Source of the DNA: CAXSBR01 sp964236495
GTDB lineage: Bacteria > Actinomycetota > Actinomycetes > Mycobacteriales > Jatrophihabitantaceae
DNA: 18,678 bases
Direction of reading: 5' to 3'
NCBI GenBank assembly: GCA_964236495.1
Contig: CAXSBR010000036.1
Span: forward strand, 1-18,678
The translations under genes were made by a program, and so were the position numbers. The notes below the pieces were generated by a model. The model was not told the DNA's origin. It did no database searches and saw only the letters and a list, made by a program, of their open reading frames with translations. Of this stretch, positions 1-7,515 are shown piece by piece. Numbering within the stretch: position 1 is the first letter of the stretch; the number at the start of each line of letters is the position of its first letter.

Positions 1-160
1 TGTCCTGGTGGCTGCCGGCGTCGACCAGGCTGACCAGGCCCGGCTTGGGCCAGGTCTCCAATTCGCCGATCATCGCTCGATGCGCAAGCCCAGCGGTGCG
101 GCCGGCCAGCACATCCACGTCGGCCACGACTGGCGCGGTGTGCGATGTCGATGTCAGCAC
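1..160 (-). CDS. mdcB: Triphosphoribosyl-dephospho-CoA synthase MdcB, N-terminal part (runs off window)
   Basis: Only the first 53 codons are inside the window. The reading frame is too short to be obvious, but the minus-strand translation contains PKPGLVSLVDAGSHQD, the N-terminal signature of the CitG/MdcB family. These enzymes join ATP and dephospho-CoA to make 2'-(5''-triphosphoribosyl)-3'-dephospho-CoA, the precursor of the malonate decarboxylase prosthetic group. The chosen start is a GTG at 160, about six bases after a GAGGAG ribosome site. It overlaps the stop codon of mdcG by seven bases, so the two genes are probably translationally coupled. Position in an mdc operon argues for MdcB rather than citrate lyase CitG. 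The catalytic remainder and the end of the gene lie outside the window. Confidence 0.85.
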   Translation of the reverse strand, partial: MLTSTSHTAPVVADVDVLAGRTAGLAHRAMIGELETWPKPGLVSLVDAGSHQD

Positions 161-843
161 CGGGTTCGCTCCTCGGCGAAGAGAGCAGCTGAAGACTCGA
201 GGAAGGTTTTGGTGCCGGTCTTGACCAGTACGGTGCCGCCTGCGGTGCGGGCGCCGGCGAGGTCGCGCCAGCTCACGTCACCTCCCGGCGTGCGCACCTC
301 ACCGTCGATCCGCACGGGACTGTTCTCGTCGATCCGCTGCAGCCCGTCCAGCAGCGAGGCGACGGTCTCGGTCGTGCCGACCACCCACAGCAGGTCGAGG
401 TCCGAGCCTGCGTGCAGGTAGGACAGACCGGTGACGTGCTGCCACAGCAACGCCCCGAAAACCCGTGGGCGAAGTCCGAGCGTCCGGCCGAGCGCACGGA
501 GGCTGGTGATCGTGTCCCGCCACTTCTCGGGGGCGCTAATCGCCGCATCGACCAGTTCCAGCGGTCCGCACCGCCGCCACTGTGCCTCAAGAGGCACTGA
601 CAGCGCCACGCGCAGCTTGCCGAGCGACGGCGGCAGCGGCACGCCGACCGCGAGACGGTCCGGCGCATCCCCCGGCAGCGGTCGTCGGGTGATCGCCGGG
701 CGCCGCGCCGCCGCCCAGCCAGTAACGGCCGCGACCTGCTCGGGTGCAAGGTGTGGACCCGGCACCCACGCCGCGCACGCCCCGGCCCAGTCGCCGACGG
801 CGATCTGCACCAGGTCGTGCCGGCGAATGACGGGCCTAGGCAC
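154..843 (-). CDS. mdcG: Malonate decarboxylase holo-ACP synthase (phosphoribosyl-dephospho-CoA transferase) MdcG
   Basis: A 229-residue cytosolic protein. MdcG transfers the phosphoribosyl-dephospho-CoA group from the MdcB product onto a serine of the acyl carrier protein MdcC. Residues 146-152 read GSDLDLL, the nucleotidyltransferase-like pair of aspartates (D148, D150) that is essential in characterised MdcG proteins. The N-terminus RRHDLV and C-terminal TKTF are also family-like. The start is a GTG twelve bases after the mdcE stop; no strong ribosome site is visible, so translation may be coupled to mdcE. Its 3' end overlaps mdcB. The length fits the family (about 200-230 residues). Confidence 0.88.
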   Translation of the reverse strand: MPRPVIRRHDLVQIAVGDWAGACAAWVPGPHLAPEQVAAVTGWAAARRPAITRRPLPGDAPDRLAVGVPLPPSLGKLRVALSVPLEAQWRRCGPLELVDAAISAPEKWRDTITSLRALGRTLGLRPRVFGALLWQHVTGLSYLHAGSDLDLLWVVGTTETVASLLDGLQRIDENSPVRIDGEVRTPGGDVSWRDLAGARTAGGTVLVKTGTKTFLESSAALFAEERTRC

Positions 844-855
844 GCGTCGGATCAG

Positions 856-1578
856 TCACGCGGCGGAATGCAGTGCGGCGCTGACGCGCTGGGCGACGTC
901 GGCTGCCACCGGCCGGCCGCCGCGTTGCTTGCCCACGACATCCCGGTCGTCGTGTTGCTGCGCGTCGGCAAGCGTCGCAGCGAGCTGGTCTGCCAGCGAT
1001 GTGTCGGCGTCCCAGACCGTGGTCACCGCGCCGGTCTGCACCATCGGCTCGACCCCGGGTGCGAAGACGGGCGTGGTCTTGGCCAGCTTCGCCAGCTTGT
1101 CCTCAGGCAGTTTGGTGACCCGCGCAATCGAGGGCAGGTCCATCACCGCCGGCTGTGCCTCCTTGATAGTCACGAGCACGTCGGTGGCCAGCGCCGTAGC
1201 CAGGAAGGCGCCCGCCACTGCCTGCCCGTACTCGAACCCGACGGTGCGGTGCCCCGAGTGGCTGGCAAGCAGGAGGCACTTGGCCAGGTGCGCGCAGTAC
1301 TCGTTGAGACCGATCATCTCGGCGTGGCGGGTCATGAGCTGACCCTGCGTATCGACCAGCACCAGAACGGGCTCGTTCCCACCCTGCTCCACGACGTCGA
1401 GCACCGCCTGACTCAAAGCGATCACGTCGTCGGGTGCGAGCGGTGCGCCGTTCACGATGCCGACGACCGCGATCTGTTCACCGCTGGGTAGAGGACCGGA
1501 GCCGGTCAGGACGTTCCCGGCGCGGGTCACCTGGTGGCCGCCGGGGAACAGGCGGCCGAGCACGTCATCGGGCGTCAT
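856..1578 (-). CDS. mdcE: Malonate decarboxylase gamma subunit (decarboxylase) MdcE
   Basis: A 240-residue protein of the crotonase/carboxyltransferase fold. With MdcD it forms the malonyl-S-ACP decarboxylase that releases CO2 and regenerates acetyl-S-ACP. Family marks are LVDTQGQ at residues 74-80, the following GLNEYCAHLAKCL (90-102) and GFEYGQAVAGAFL (114-126). The open frame reaches back to 1797, but the ATG at 1578 is preferred: it has a GGAGAG ribosome site about seven bases upstream, gives the normal N-terminus, and the extra 73 residues are the mdcD gene read in another frame. The start overlaps the mdcD end by 14 bases, typical of coupled subunits. Confidence 0.92.
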   Translation of the reverse strand: MTPDDVLGRLFPGGHQVTRAGNVLTGSGPLPSGEQIAVVGIVNGAPLAPDDVIALSQAVLDVVEQGGNEPVLVLVDTQGQLMTRHAEMIGLNEYCAHLAKCLLLASHSGHRTVGFEYGQAVAGAFLATALATDVLVTIKEAQPAVMDLPSIARVTKLPEDKLAKLAKTTPVFAPGVEPMVQTGAVTTVWDADTSLADQLAATLADAQQHDDRDVVGKQRGGRPVAADVAQRVSAALHSAA

Positions 1579-2488
1579 GAGCGGTCTCTCCGTACTTGTC
1601 GGCCAATGCGATGAAGTCGTTGTCGTCCATGTCCCGGACCTGTCCGGGGTCGGGCACCTTGAGCGCCTGCCACATGTCCTGGGCTGCATCACACCCGGCG
1701 AAGATGCGTACTCGCTCTGCGAGCCGCTCGTGCTCGGCGCGCAACGTCTTGAGCTCGAACGGTGCCACCGCGTCGAGCGCTCGGGCAATCGCTGCACGGA
1801 AACCGTCGAAGGTGTCGGCGGCGAACTCGTCGGCGCCGCCGATCAGGCGACGGTTCTTGCCGCCCACGACGCTCCAGACCAGGGCCTTGTCGCGGGAGTC
1901 GAACTCCTCGACGCCCTTGTTGGTCTCGATCACTTCCGGTCCGGTGACACCGATGCGGCCCTGCTCGGAAATGACGACCCGCGAGCAGGTCGCGGCGGTA
2001 AGCCCGGCGCCGCCGAAGGCACCGGACTTGCCGCCCACCACGGCGACCACCGCCACCCCCGCGGCGCGGGCCTCGGTGACCGCGCGCATCGTCTCGGCGA
2101 CGCCTAGCTCGCCGGCGTTCGCCTCCTGCAGCCGTACGCCGCCGCTGTCGAGTAGCAGCAATACCACGCGCGGCAGGTCGGCGTGGTCGCGCGCGGCGCG
2201 CAGCAGCCCTACGATCTTGGCGCCGCCGACCTCGCCGAAGGTGCCGCCCATGAACTGGCCCTCCTGCGCCGCCACCAGCACGTCGGTGCCGTTGATGCGG
2301 CCACGGCCGACGATGACGCCGTCGTCGAAGGCGGCGGGCAGGTCGAACACGGCCAGGTGTGGACTCTGCACCCGATCGGCCGGTGGCAAGACCTCGGTGA
2401 AGCTGTGCTCGTCGAGTAGTCCGGCGAGGCGCTGCCGGGCGGTGGACTGGAACCAGCTCGCCTGGTCCATGTCGGTCATCTCAGGCAT
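1565..2488 (-). CDS. mdcD: Malonate decarboxylase beta subunit (decarboxylase) MdcD
   Basis: A 307-residue cytosolic protein related to acyl-CoA carboxyltransferase beta subunits. It pairs with MdcE to decarboxylate malonyl-S-ACP. Diagnostic stretches are GQFMGGTFGEVGG (77-89), SGGVRLQEANAGE (115-127) and GAFGGAGLTAA (157-167), which line the acyl/phosphopantetheine pocket in this family, followed by GPEVIE (183-188). The start chosen is the ATG at 2488, behind GGGAGAAAG and overlapping the mdcC stop by one base (TGATG). The upstream extension to 2626 is the mdcC gene in another frame. Good match in content and length to known MdcD proteins. Confidence 0.93.
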   Translation of the reverse strand: MPEMTDMDQASWFQSTARQRLAGLLDEHSFTEVLPPADRVQSPHLAVFDLPAAFDDGVIVGRGRINGTDVLVAAQEGQFMGGTFGEVGGAKIVGLLRAARDHADLPRVVLLLLDSGGVRLQEANAGELGVAETMRAVTEARAAGVAVVAVVGGKSGAFGGAGLTAATCSRVVISEQGRIGVTGPEVIETNKGVEEFDSRDKALVWSVVGGKNRRLIGGADEFAADTFDGFRAAIARALDAVAPFELKTLRAEHERLAERVRIFAGCDAAQDMWQALKVPDPGQVRDMDDNDFIALADKYGETAHDAR

Positions 2489-2799
2489 CAACTTTCTCCC
2501 ATCAGTGCAGCGCCCTGCATGAGGCGCAACATGACGACGTCCGGCCCGGCGCCGCCGTCGTTGATCGACAGCCGTAGGCCACCCGGCGACCACCGCTCGA
2601 CGAAGTCTGCAACCACCATCTGCCACACCTCGTCGAAGCCGGTCACTGCCGTGCTCACCTCGACCTCGACCCTATCCTCGGGCAGGACCCGCTCGAGCAG
2701 AACCTCGCAGTTGCCGGAGGCGACCACGCCCACGATGCCAGTGCTGCGCTCACCGGCAAGCCGGTGCTCAGCCGAATGCTTCATCACCAAGTTGTCCAT
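2488..2799 (-). CDS. mdcC: Malonate decarboxylase acyl carrier protein MdcC
   Basis: A 103-residue carrier protein (delta subunit) that holds the acetyl/malonyl group on its 2'-(5''-phosphoribosyl)-3'-dephospho-CoA arm. The motif VGVVASGNCEVLLE begins at residue 23, and S28 in VVASG matches the serine modified in known MdcC proteins. The C-terminal half has the expected RLSINDGGAGPDVVMLRL. The ATG at 2799 is preferred over the longer frame to 2859, because it follows a GAGGAG ribosome site at about seven bases and gives the usual family length; the longer form would overlap mdcA. It starts eleven bases after the mdcA stop and shares one base with mdcD. Confidence 0.93.
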   Translation of the reverse strand: MDNLVMKHSAEHRLAGERSTGIVGVVASGNCEVLLERVLPEDRVEVEVSTAVTGFDEVWQMVVADFVERWSPGGLRLSINDGGAGPDVVMLRLMQGAALMGES

Positions 2800-2810
2800 G
2801 ATGGGGCTCC

Positions 2811-4454
2811 TCACCAATTCCGGAACTTCGCGGGCGGGTCGTAGCGATTGCCCGACCACACCATGAGGTCCTTGACCGAGCGTGCGGCCAGCATGCTGCG
2901 GTGCACGTCGAGCGGGTTGATGCCCAGGTCCTCGGGCCGTTGGATGGCTTTGCGCTGGCGCAGCTCGTCGACTTTCTTGACGTCACGCCCCCGGCCGACG
3001 TCGGTGAACCCGGCCACGCCCCGGATCGCCTGCTCCCGTTCGTCTGCGTCGCGGCACAGCAGAAGGTTCGCGATACCTTCCTCGGTCACGATGTGCGTCA
3101 CGTCGTCTCCGTAGAGCATGATCGGCGCCAGCTCCATACCCAGCTTCTCGGCGAGGTTCAGGCTGTCCAGCTTCTCCACGAACGACGGCGTCATCCCGGT
3201 GCCGAACGTCTCCACCATCTGTACGACGAGTTTCTTTCCCCGGGCCAGCTTCGGGTGCGCGTCCGAGGCCTGCCGGCCGGCTTTGAGCCACGTATCGCTG
3301 GGGTGGCGGCGGCCGTGCGGGTCCGAGCCCATGTTGGGCGCCCCGCCGAACCCGGCGACGCGGTCCTGAGTCACGGTGGAGCTGTTGCCGGCGAGGTCGA
3401 TCTGCAGCGTGGAGCCGATGAACAGGTCCGTGGCGTACAGACCGGCAACCTGGCAGTACATCCGGTTGGAGGCCATGCTGCCGTCGCTGCCCAGGAAATA
3501 GACGTCGGAACGCTCGGCCATGTAGGCATCCATGCCGACCTCGGAGCCGAAGCTGTGAATCTGTTCGACCCAGCCGCTCTCGATGGCCGGGATCAACGTC
3601 GGAGTCGGGTTCATCGCCCAATGGGTGCAGATCTTGCCCTTCAGGCCGCGCTTGTCGGCGTAGGTGGGCAGAAGGAGCTCGATCGCGACGGTGTTGTACC
3701 CGATGCCGTGGTTGAGCCGCTTGACGCCGTAGGGCGCGTAGATCCCGTCGATGGTCATCATCGCCATCAGGATCTGGATCTCGGTGATCAGGGCCGGGTC
3801 GCGGGTAAACAACGGCTCGACGTAGAACGGTGCCGGTGTCTCGATCACGTAATCGATGCGGTCACCGGGAACGTCCACCCGGGGCACCTCGTCGACGATC
3901 TCATTGACCTGGGCCACGACGATTCCCTGCTTGAACGCCGTCGCCTCCACGACAGCCGGGGAGTCCTCCACGTTCGGGCCCATGAAGAGGTTGCCGTGCC
4001 GGTCGGACTGACGGGCCACCGTCATCGCGACCTTGGGCGTCAGGTCGATGAAGTACCGCCCGAACAGCTCGATATAGGTGTGGATTGCCCCCAGCTCCAC
4101 CTTCCCGCTATTCAGGATGCGGGCGACGGCTTCGCTCTGTGGGCCGGAGTATGAATAGTCCAGTTTCTTCGCTATACCTCGCTCGAACAGGTCGAGGTGC
4201 TCGGGCAGCACGATGCCGGACTGGACGACGTGCAGGTCGTGGATCTTCCCGACATCGACTTTAGCCAGCGCGCCGGCGAGGAAGTCCGCCTGCTTCTGGT
4301 TGTCACCTTCCATGCAGACCCGGTCACCCGGACGGATAATCGCCTCCAGCAGGGCGGTCGCGTCGCCGGGTTGGACCACCTTGCCGTCGGCGAACTTCGC
4401 CCCGGCGGCGAGCCGGTCTTGGCGATCCTGTTTTTGCTTGTCCCACTCGGTCAT
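2811..4454 (-). CDS. mdcA: Malonate decarboxylase alpha subunit (acetyl-S-ACP:malonate ACP transferase) MdcA
   Basis: A 547-residue CoA-transferase-like enzyme, close to the usual length of MdcA. It exchanges malonate for acetate on the acyl carrier protein, producing malonyl-S-ACP and free acetate. Family stretches include DRVCMEGDNQKQADFL near residue 45, IHTYIELFGRYFIDLTPKVA near 120, and GFGGAPNMGSDPHGRRHPS near 370. The ATG at 4454 has GGAAAGG upstream and follows the stop of the upstream transporter gene after a single base, so the two are almost certainly cotranscribed and coupled. No disrupted motif was seen. Confidence 0.95.
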   Translation of the reverse strand: MTEWDKQKQDRQDRLAAGAKFADGKVVQPGDATALLEAIIRPGDRVCMEGDNQKQADFLAGALAKVDVGKIHDLHVVQSGIVLPEHLDLFERGIAKKLDYSYSGPQSEAVARILNSGKVELGAIHTYIELFGRYFIDLTPKVAMTVARQSDRHGNLFMGPNVEDSPAVVEATAFKQGIVVAQVNEIVDEVPRVDVPGDRIDYVIETPAPFYVEPLFTRDPALITEIQILMAMMTIDGIYAPYGVKRLNHGIGYNTVAIELLLPTYADKRGLKGKICTHWAMNPTPTLIPAIESGWVEQIHSFGSEVGMDAYMAERSDVYFLGSDGSMASNRMYCQVAGLYATDLFIGSTLQIDLAGNSSTVTQDRVAGFGGAPNMGSDPHGRRHPSDTWLKAGRQASDAHPKLARGKKLVVQMVETFGTGMTPSFVEKLDSLNLAEKLGMELAPIMLYGDDVTHIVTEEGIANLLLCRDADEREQAIRGVAGFTDVGRGRDVKKVDELRQRKAIQRPEDLGINPLDVHRSMLAARSVKDLMVWSGNRYDPPAKFRNW

Positions 4455-4455
4455 G

Positions 4456-5910
4456 TCACACCTTTCCAGAAGGATGAAACTGAGCTCGGTACATACCGTG
4501 CAGAGCCTTGGGAACAGCCAGCCCGAGGGTCAGACCGGCGACGACCAGAAACGTCGTGGCAGCGTTGGCCACGACATCACCGATCAGCGTGTTTCCGCCC
4601 GACCGGCCCGGTCGGGCCACTGCCAGCAGGCCGCTGCTCAAGGCGAAGATGAACGCCCCGGGCAGCATCGACACCACCGACGCGAACGCGACGCCAGCGA
4701 ACGGCAGGTGGTGGCGACGCGCTACCGGAACCATCACCACGCCCACCAGCAGGCTGGCGACCGTCGCTGCAACAGCGGGAGCCGCCCCCAGGCGCGTGAC
4801 CATGAACCAGTGCACGCAATGCGCTGCGGCACCGAGAACTGCCGGCCAGGCGACGATGCGCAGTGGAGTGGCGTAGGAGATCGCGTAGCAGGCCGCAGCG
4901 ACCCCGCCCGCGACCACCTCGACCCACAAGGAGATGGGCGCCGACGGCAGCGTCAGCGGGAATGCGAGTCCGCCGGCCGCCAGACCCGTCAACAAACCCA
5001 TCGACAGCGCGGCCAAGGCCAGAACCGCGAAGCCCAGACGTGCGATGCCCAGCGGGAGCCGGTAGGCGATCAGGTCCAGCGCGCCGTTGAGCAGATGGGG
5101 GCCGGGCAGCAGGATCATGCATGGGGCCGCGGCGATCAGGCTGATGTCGGCGATCGACCCGACGCGCCGGGCCAGCACAGCGGCGAGCCCGGCCACGAAA
5201 GCTGCGCAGACATCCTGGGTGAGCAGGCCGCCGCCGATCCGCAGCAGACCCCGACGCACGACCGCGCCGACGGCGCCGGCGAGGGCGACGAAGAAGAACG
5301 CCAGGCCCCGCTCACCGAAGAGGGCGGCCAGTGAACAGGCACCTGCAGCCGCCCCCACCGCAAAGACCGGCAACGGCAGCGGCGGTAGCGCTGTTGCCCG
5401 TCGCACATCGGCCCGCACCGAATCCAGACCCGATGCGCGGCCCATGGCCCGCACCACAACCGCGGTGGTCGCCATGACACGGTTGACGCTCATGCCGGCC
5501 GGGGTGACGGGAAGGACCACGAGCTGCGCATCCCCAGACGCTGCCTGCCGGACAACGTGCAGTTCTCCCCACTGAGGAAGAACGATCAGCTTCCCGCCGC
5601 CCGTCGCCAGGTCCTGGTCGGCCCGGTGGATCAGATCCACCACGTCGTCGGTCGCCGCGCCGTTGGCGAACAGAGACGCCGCGGCCTCCAGCACCACCGC
5701 CCCGTATTCGTCGCGGCCGGTAGGCATCGGCCTGACCGGCTCAGTCACGATGGGCTGGTGCTGATCGGATCTAGCGGGCATTGTCCTGCGGATGACTCGG
5801 GGCAACACCCAGTGGTCCGATCGGGCAAGGGCCGGTGCTCCGGCCTGCCTGGAAATGCTGACCCTCGGAACGGTGGTCCCGTGGAGCCGCGGCAACAGCG
5901 GCTGCTCCAT
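4456..5910 (-). CDS. ThrE/YjjPB-type transporter, candidate malonate carrier
   Basis: An integral membrane protein of up to 484 residues belonging to the threonine/serine exporter (ThrE) family. A YjjP-like domain (DUF1212, about residues 68-310) is fused to a YjjB-like domain (DUF3815, about 330-475). About ten hydrophobic segments follow a soluble N-terminal part. The family signature PCMILLPGPHLLNGALDLI is at 263-281. Known members export threonine and serine (Corynebacterium ThrE), and the split E. coli YjjP/YjjB pair has been reported as a succinate exporter, so dicarboxylate transport has precedent. Here the gene is first in the mdc operon, one base from mdcA, where MadLM or MdcF would normally supply malonate. 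Malonate transport is therefore inferred. The start is uncertain: ATG 5910 has no clear ribosome site, and internal ATGs at residues 44 and 62 are alternatives. Confidence 0.85.
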   Translation of the reverse strand: MEQPLLPRLHGTTVPRVSISRQAGAPALARSDHWVLPRVIRRTMPARSDQHQPIVTEPVRPMPTGRDEYGAVVLEAAASLFANGAATDDVVDLIHRADQDLATGGGKLIVLPQWGELHVVRQAASGDAQLVVLPVTPAGMSVNRVMATTAVVVRAMGRASGLDSVRADVRRATALPPLPLPVFAVGAAAGACSLAALFGERGLAFFFVALAGAVGAVVRRGLLRIGGGLLTQDVCAAFVAGLAAVLARRVGSIADISLIAAAPCMILLPGPHLLNGALDLIAYRLPLGIARLGFAVLALAALSMGLLTGLAAGGLAFPLTLPSAPISLWVEVVAGGVAAACYAISYATPLRIVAWPAVLGAAAHCVHWFMVTRLGAAPAVAATVASLLVGVVMVPVARRHHLPFAGVAFASVVSMLPGAFIFALSSGLLAVARPGRSGGNTLIGDVVANAATTFLVVAGLTLGLAVPKALHGMYRAQFHPSGKV

Positions 5911-6307
5911 CTCAGCGGGGCTTGTTTAGCTACCGAAAACACTAGTGCCAAGCGACGGGACCCAGCAAGGCTCCAGTCAGGGCAGTCCCGTCAAGGGTGG
6001 CTGAAGGCCCATCATTGCCTCCACCGAGCCCCGGGGCCGGGTGCCGGTTGGGTGCTTCAGCAGCACTGTCGTCAAGGACTGCATCGCAGTGGTGCGCGGC
6101 GAGTCCAGCGGCCGACTTTTCGGCGTGACACCCCCGGCGTCCGGGCCCGGCCGCTTCGAAGGTTCGGTGCGCAGTGCAAAATCGATCGCGGTCCATAGTT
6201 GAGGATCGTGGCGTGAGATATGCGTCGACGGTCAGCAAGTTCGCTCGAGGGTTTTTTGCGAGGCGTCAGGTGCGGAGCCCGGATGACAAGCGACGGCCGG
6301 TCGCCAA
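5911..6307. other. Divergent intergenic region, no gene recognised
   Basis: This 397-base stretch separates the leftward mdc operon from the rightward DUF1275 gene and must hold the mdc promoter. No frame in it resembles a known protein. The only structure seen near the mdc side is the inverted repeat listed separately at 5954-5992. No convincing -35/-10 pair could be picked by eye on either strand. Confidence 0.5.
5954..5992. promoter_or_regulatory. Inverted repeat upstream of the mdc operon
   Basis: GACGGGAC (5954-5961) is repeated exactly in inverted orientation as GTCCCGTC (5985-5992), with 23 bases between. It lies 44-82 bases upstream of the most upstream possible start of the operon. 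Arms one helical face apart (31 bases start to start) would suit a dimeric regulator, but GC-rich repeats of this size occur by chance in a window this long. No regulator gene is visible nearby. Confidence 0.25.
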
Positions 6308-6952
6308 GTGACCGCCCGGTCGCTGCGACTTGGGGTGTGCCTAGCTCTTGTCGGAGGTTTCCTCGATGCCTACACCTACATCAGTCGCGGCGGGGTGTTC
6401 GCCAACGCCCAGACTGGCAATGTCGTTCTGCTGGCCATTGCCATCTCTCGAGGCCAAGCGGCTTACGCCGTCCGCTACATCCTGCCCATCGGTGGCTTCA
6501 TGATCGGTGTGGCCGGCGCCGAGTCGGTGAAGCTGCCGGCAATTACTCGAAGGCTGCGTTATCCGGCCCGCGCGGCTATCGCCTTCGAGGCTGTGGTCCT
6601 AACGGTCGTGGGGTTCCTGCCTGCTGCTGTTCCTGATCAAGTGGTGACCCTGATCATCTCGTCGATGTCCGGGTTTCAGGTCCAGTCGATCCGCACCCTT
6701 GGTGCGTGGAGCTATAACACGACGATGACGACGGGCAACCTGCGTAGCGCCGTGCAGGCTGCCGTGCATGCCGTCGCCGGACGGGACAGCAAGGCACTGT
6801 CGAAAGCGTTGAATTTCAGCGTTGTCGTCGTTTCTTTCGCCGTGGGTGGGGCAGTGGGCGCTCTGCTGACGCTCCATCTCCACGATCGTTCGGTCTGGGT
6901 CGCCGCTGGAGTGCTCGGGTGCAGCCTTGGCCTGTTTGTGCTCGATGAATAA
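6308..6952 (+). CDS. DUF1275 (YoaK-like) membrane protein
   Basis: A 214-residue, six-segment membrane protein of the DUF1275/YoaK family, whose function is not established. The N-terminal segment has GGFLDAYTYISRGGVFANAQTG (starting at residue 16), matching the family pattern G-F-x-D with a downstream TGN. The internal repeat half contains YNTTMTTGNLRSA. The start is the GTG at 6308; no good ribosome site precedes it, so the exact N-terminus is uncertain. It is followed by a hairpin at 6986-7009 and converges on a second DUF1275 gene. The two proteins are clearly related but diverged, so this is not a recent duplication. Confidence 0.82.
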   Translation: MTARSLRLGVCLALVGGFLDAYTYISRGGVFANAQTGNVVLLAIAISRGQAAYAVRYILPIGGFMIGVAGAESVKLPAITRRLRYPARAAIAFEAVVLTVVGFLPAAVPDQVVTLIISSMSGFQVQSIRTLGAWSYNTTMTTGNLRSAVQAAVHAVAGRDSKALSKALNFSVVVVSFAVGGAVGALLTLHLHDRSVWVAAGVLGCSLGLFVLDE

Positions 6953-6985
6953 ACAGCTCGGGACGGTCCGATGCGGTGTTCCGCT

Positions 6986-7009
6986 GGCCGCTGCGCCACC
7001 CCAGCGGCC
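6986..7009 (+). terminator. Candidate hairpin terminator after the first DUF1275 gene
   Basis: GGCCGCTG (6986-6993) pairs exactly with CAGCGGCC (7002-7009) across an eight-base loop, 33 bases after the stop at 6952. No T-run follows, but terminators without a T tract are common in mycobacteria. Confidence 0.45.
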
Positions 7010-7269
7010 GTAGTCCGCGCAGTGTTTTACGAGTTAGGTTCTCAACATCGCGGCGGTGCCCGCGTCGACGCGGTGCTTGGCGCTTTGAGCGCCACCACGC
7101 CACCCTGCAGATCGCGAGCAGCGCCACTCGGACCGATGGGCTTGGTACGCCCGTCGACCCAGCTGGGCAAGATCGAAGGCGGCGCTGCCTACGCCTAGCC
7201 GCCCCAGCGCGCCGGGCGCGAACGTATCTCGCATGCCGCGGACGGCCAGAAATGGCAGGCTCACCACGT

Positions 7270-7490
7270 GAACTCCCCCGCGTGGGTTTCCGTCCGCCCG
7301 TCGCGATGCCCGCGGTGTGGTGCGGGCTGCAACGTCTATCACAGGATTCAGCGGCTGTGGCGTGAGGAGGGGCTGCGCGTGGCCTTCCTCGTACCGTCGC
7401 CTCTAACGCCTGGGCGCCTCCAACAACGCCAGATCGCCTCGGCTGACATCACGTTTCCTCTGGTCCCTAGCTGTACGAGGCCAGGACGTT
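7270..7490 (+). mobile_element. Degraded IS3-family transposase (OrfB) fragment
   Basis: In frame around 7338-7383 the translation reads HRIQRLWREEGLRV, the well-known segment just before the catalytic core of IS3-family OrfB (IS51/IS407-like group). Upstream, another frame gives PRVGFR, matching the usual P-R-x-G-Y/F-R, and downstream a third frame gives RLGASNNARSPRL and a broken H-V-W-S-L. The match thus runs across at least three frames with internal stops, so this is a decayed remnant of the middle of a transposase, not a gene. No terminal repeats were found. Confidence 0.6.
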
Positions 7491-7515
7491 GGTGGACGCG
7501 GTATTCGCAGGCGGC

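Larger units (their letters stand above)
6953..7515. other. Region between the convergent DUF1275 genes, no intact gene
   Basis: This 563-base stretch holds the hairpin at 6986-7009 and the IS3-type transposase relic at about 7270-7490. Between them (7010-7270) several short frames are open. One on the minus strand (7034-7342) is protein-like in composition but not recognised, so no gene is called. Confidence 0.5.

Noticed and set aside
1565..2626. Longer mdcD (353 residues), and likewise longer mdcE from 1797 and mdcC from 2859
   Set aside because: The extra N-termini are the neighbouring genes read in another frame. The internal ATGs have good ribosome sites and give family-typical lengths.
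2901..4154. Long plus-strand frame of 417 residues opposite mdcA
   Set aside because: It is antisense to a well-supported gene, is rich in Asp, His, Val and Gly as expected for a shadow frame of GC-rich coding DNA, and matches no family.
6192..6209. Near-identical 18-mer (TCC-A/G-TAGTTGAG-G/C-ATCGT) also at 17357-17374
   Set aside because: Sixteen of eighteen matching bases between two sites is expected a few times by chance in a window of this size, and the two contexts share nothing else.
7034..7342. Minus-strand frame of 102 residues between the DUF1275 genes
   Set aside because: Part of it reads like a real protein tail, but it overlaps the plus-strand transposase relic and could not be assigned to any family.
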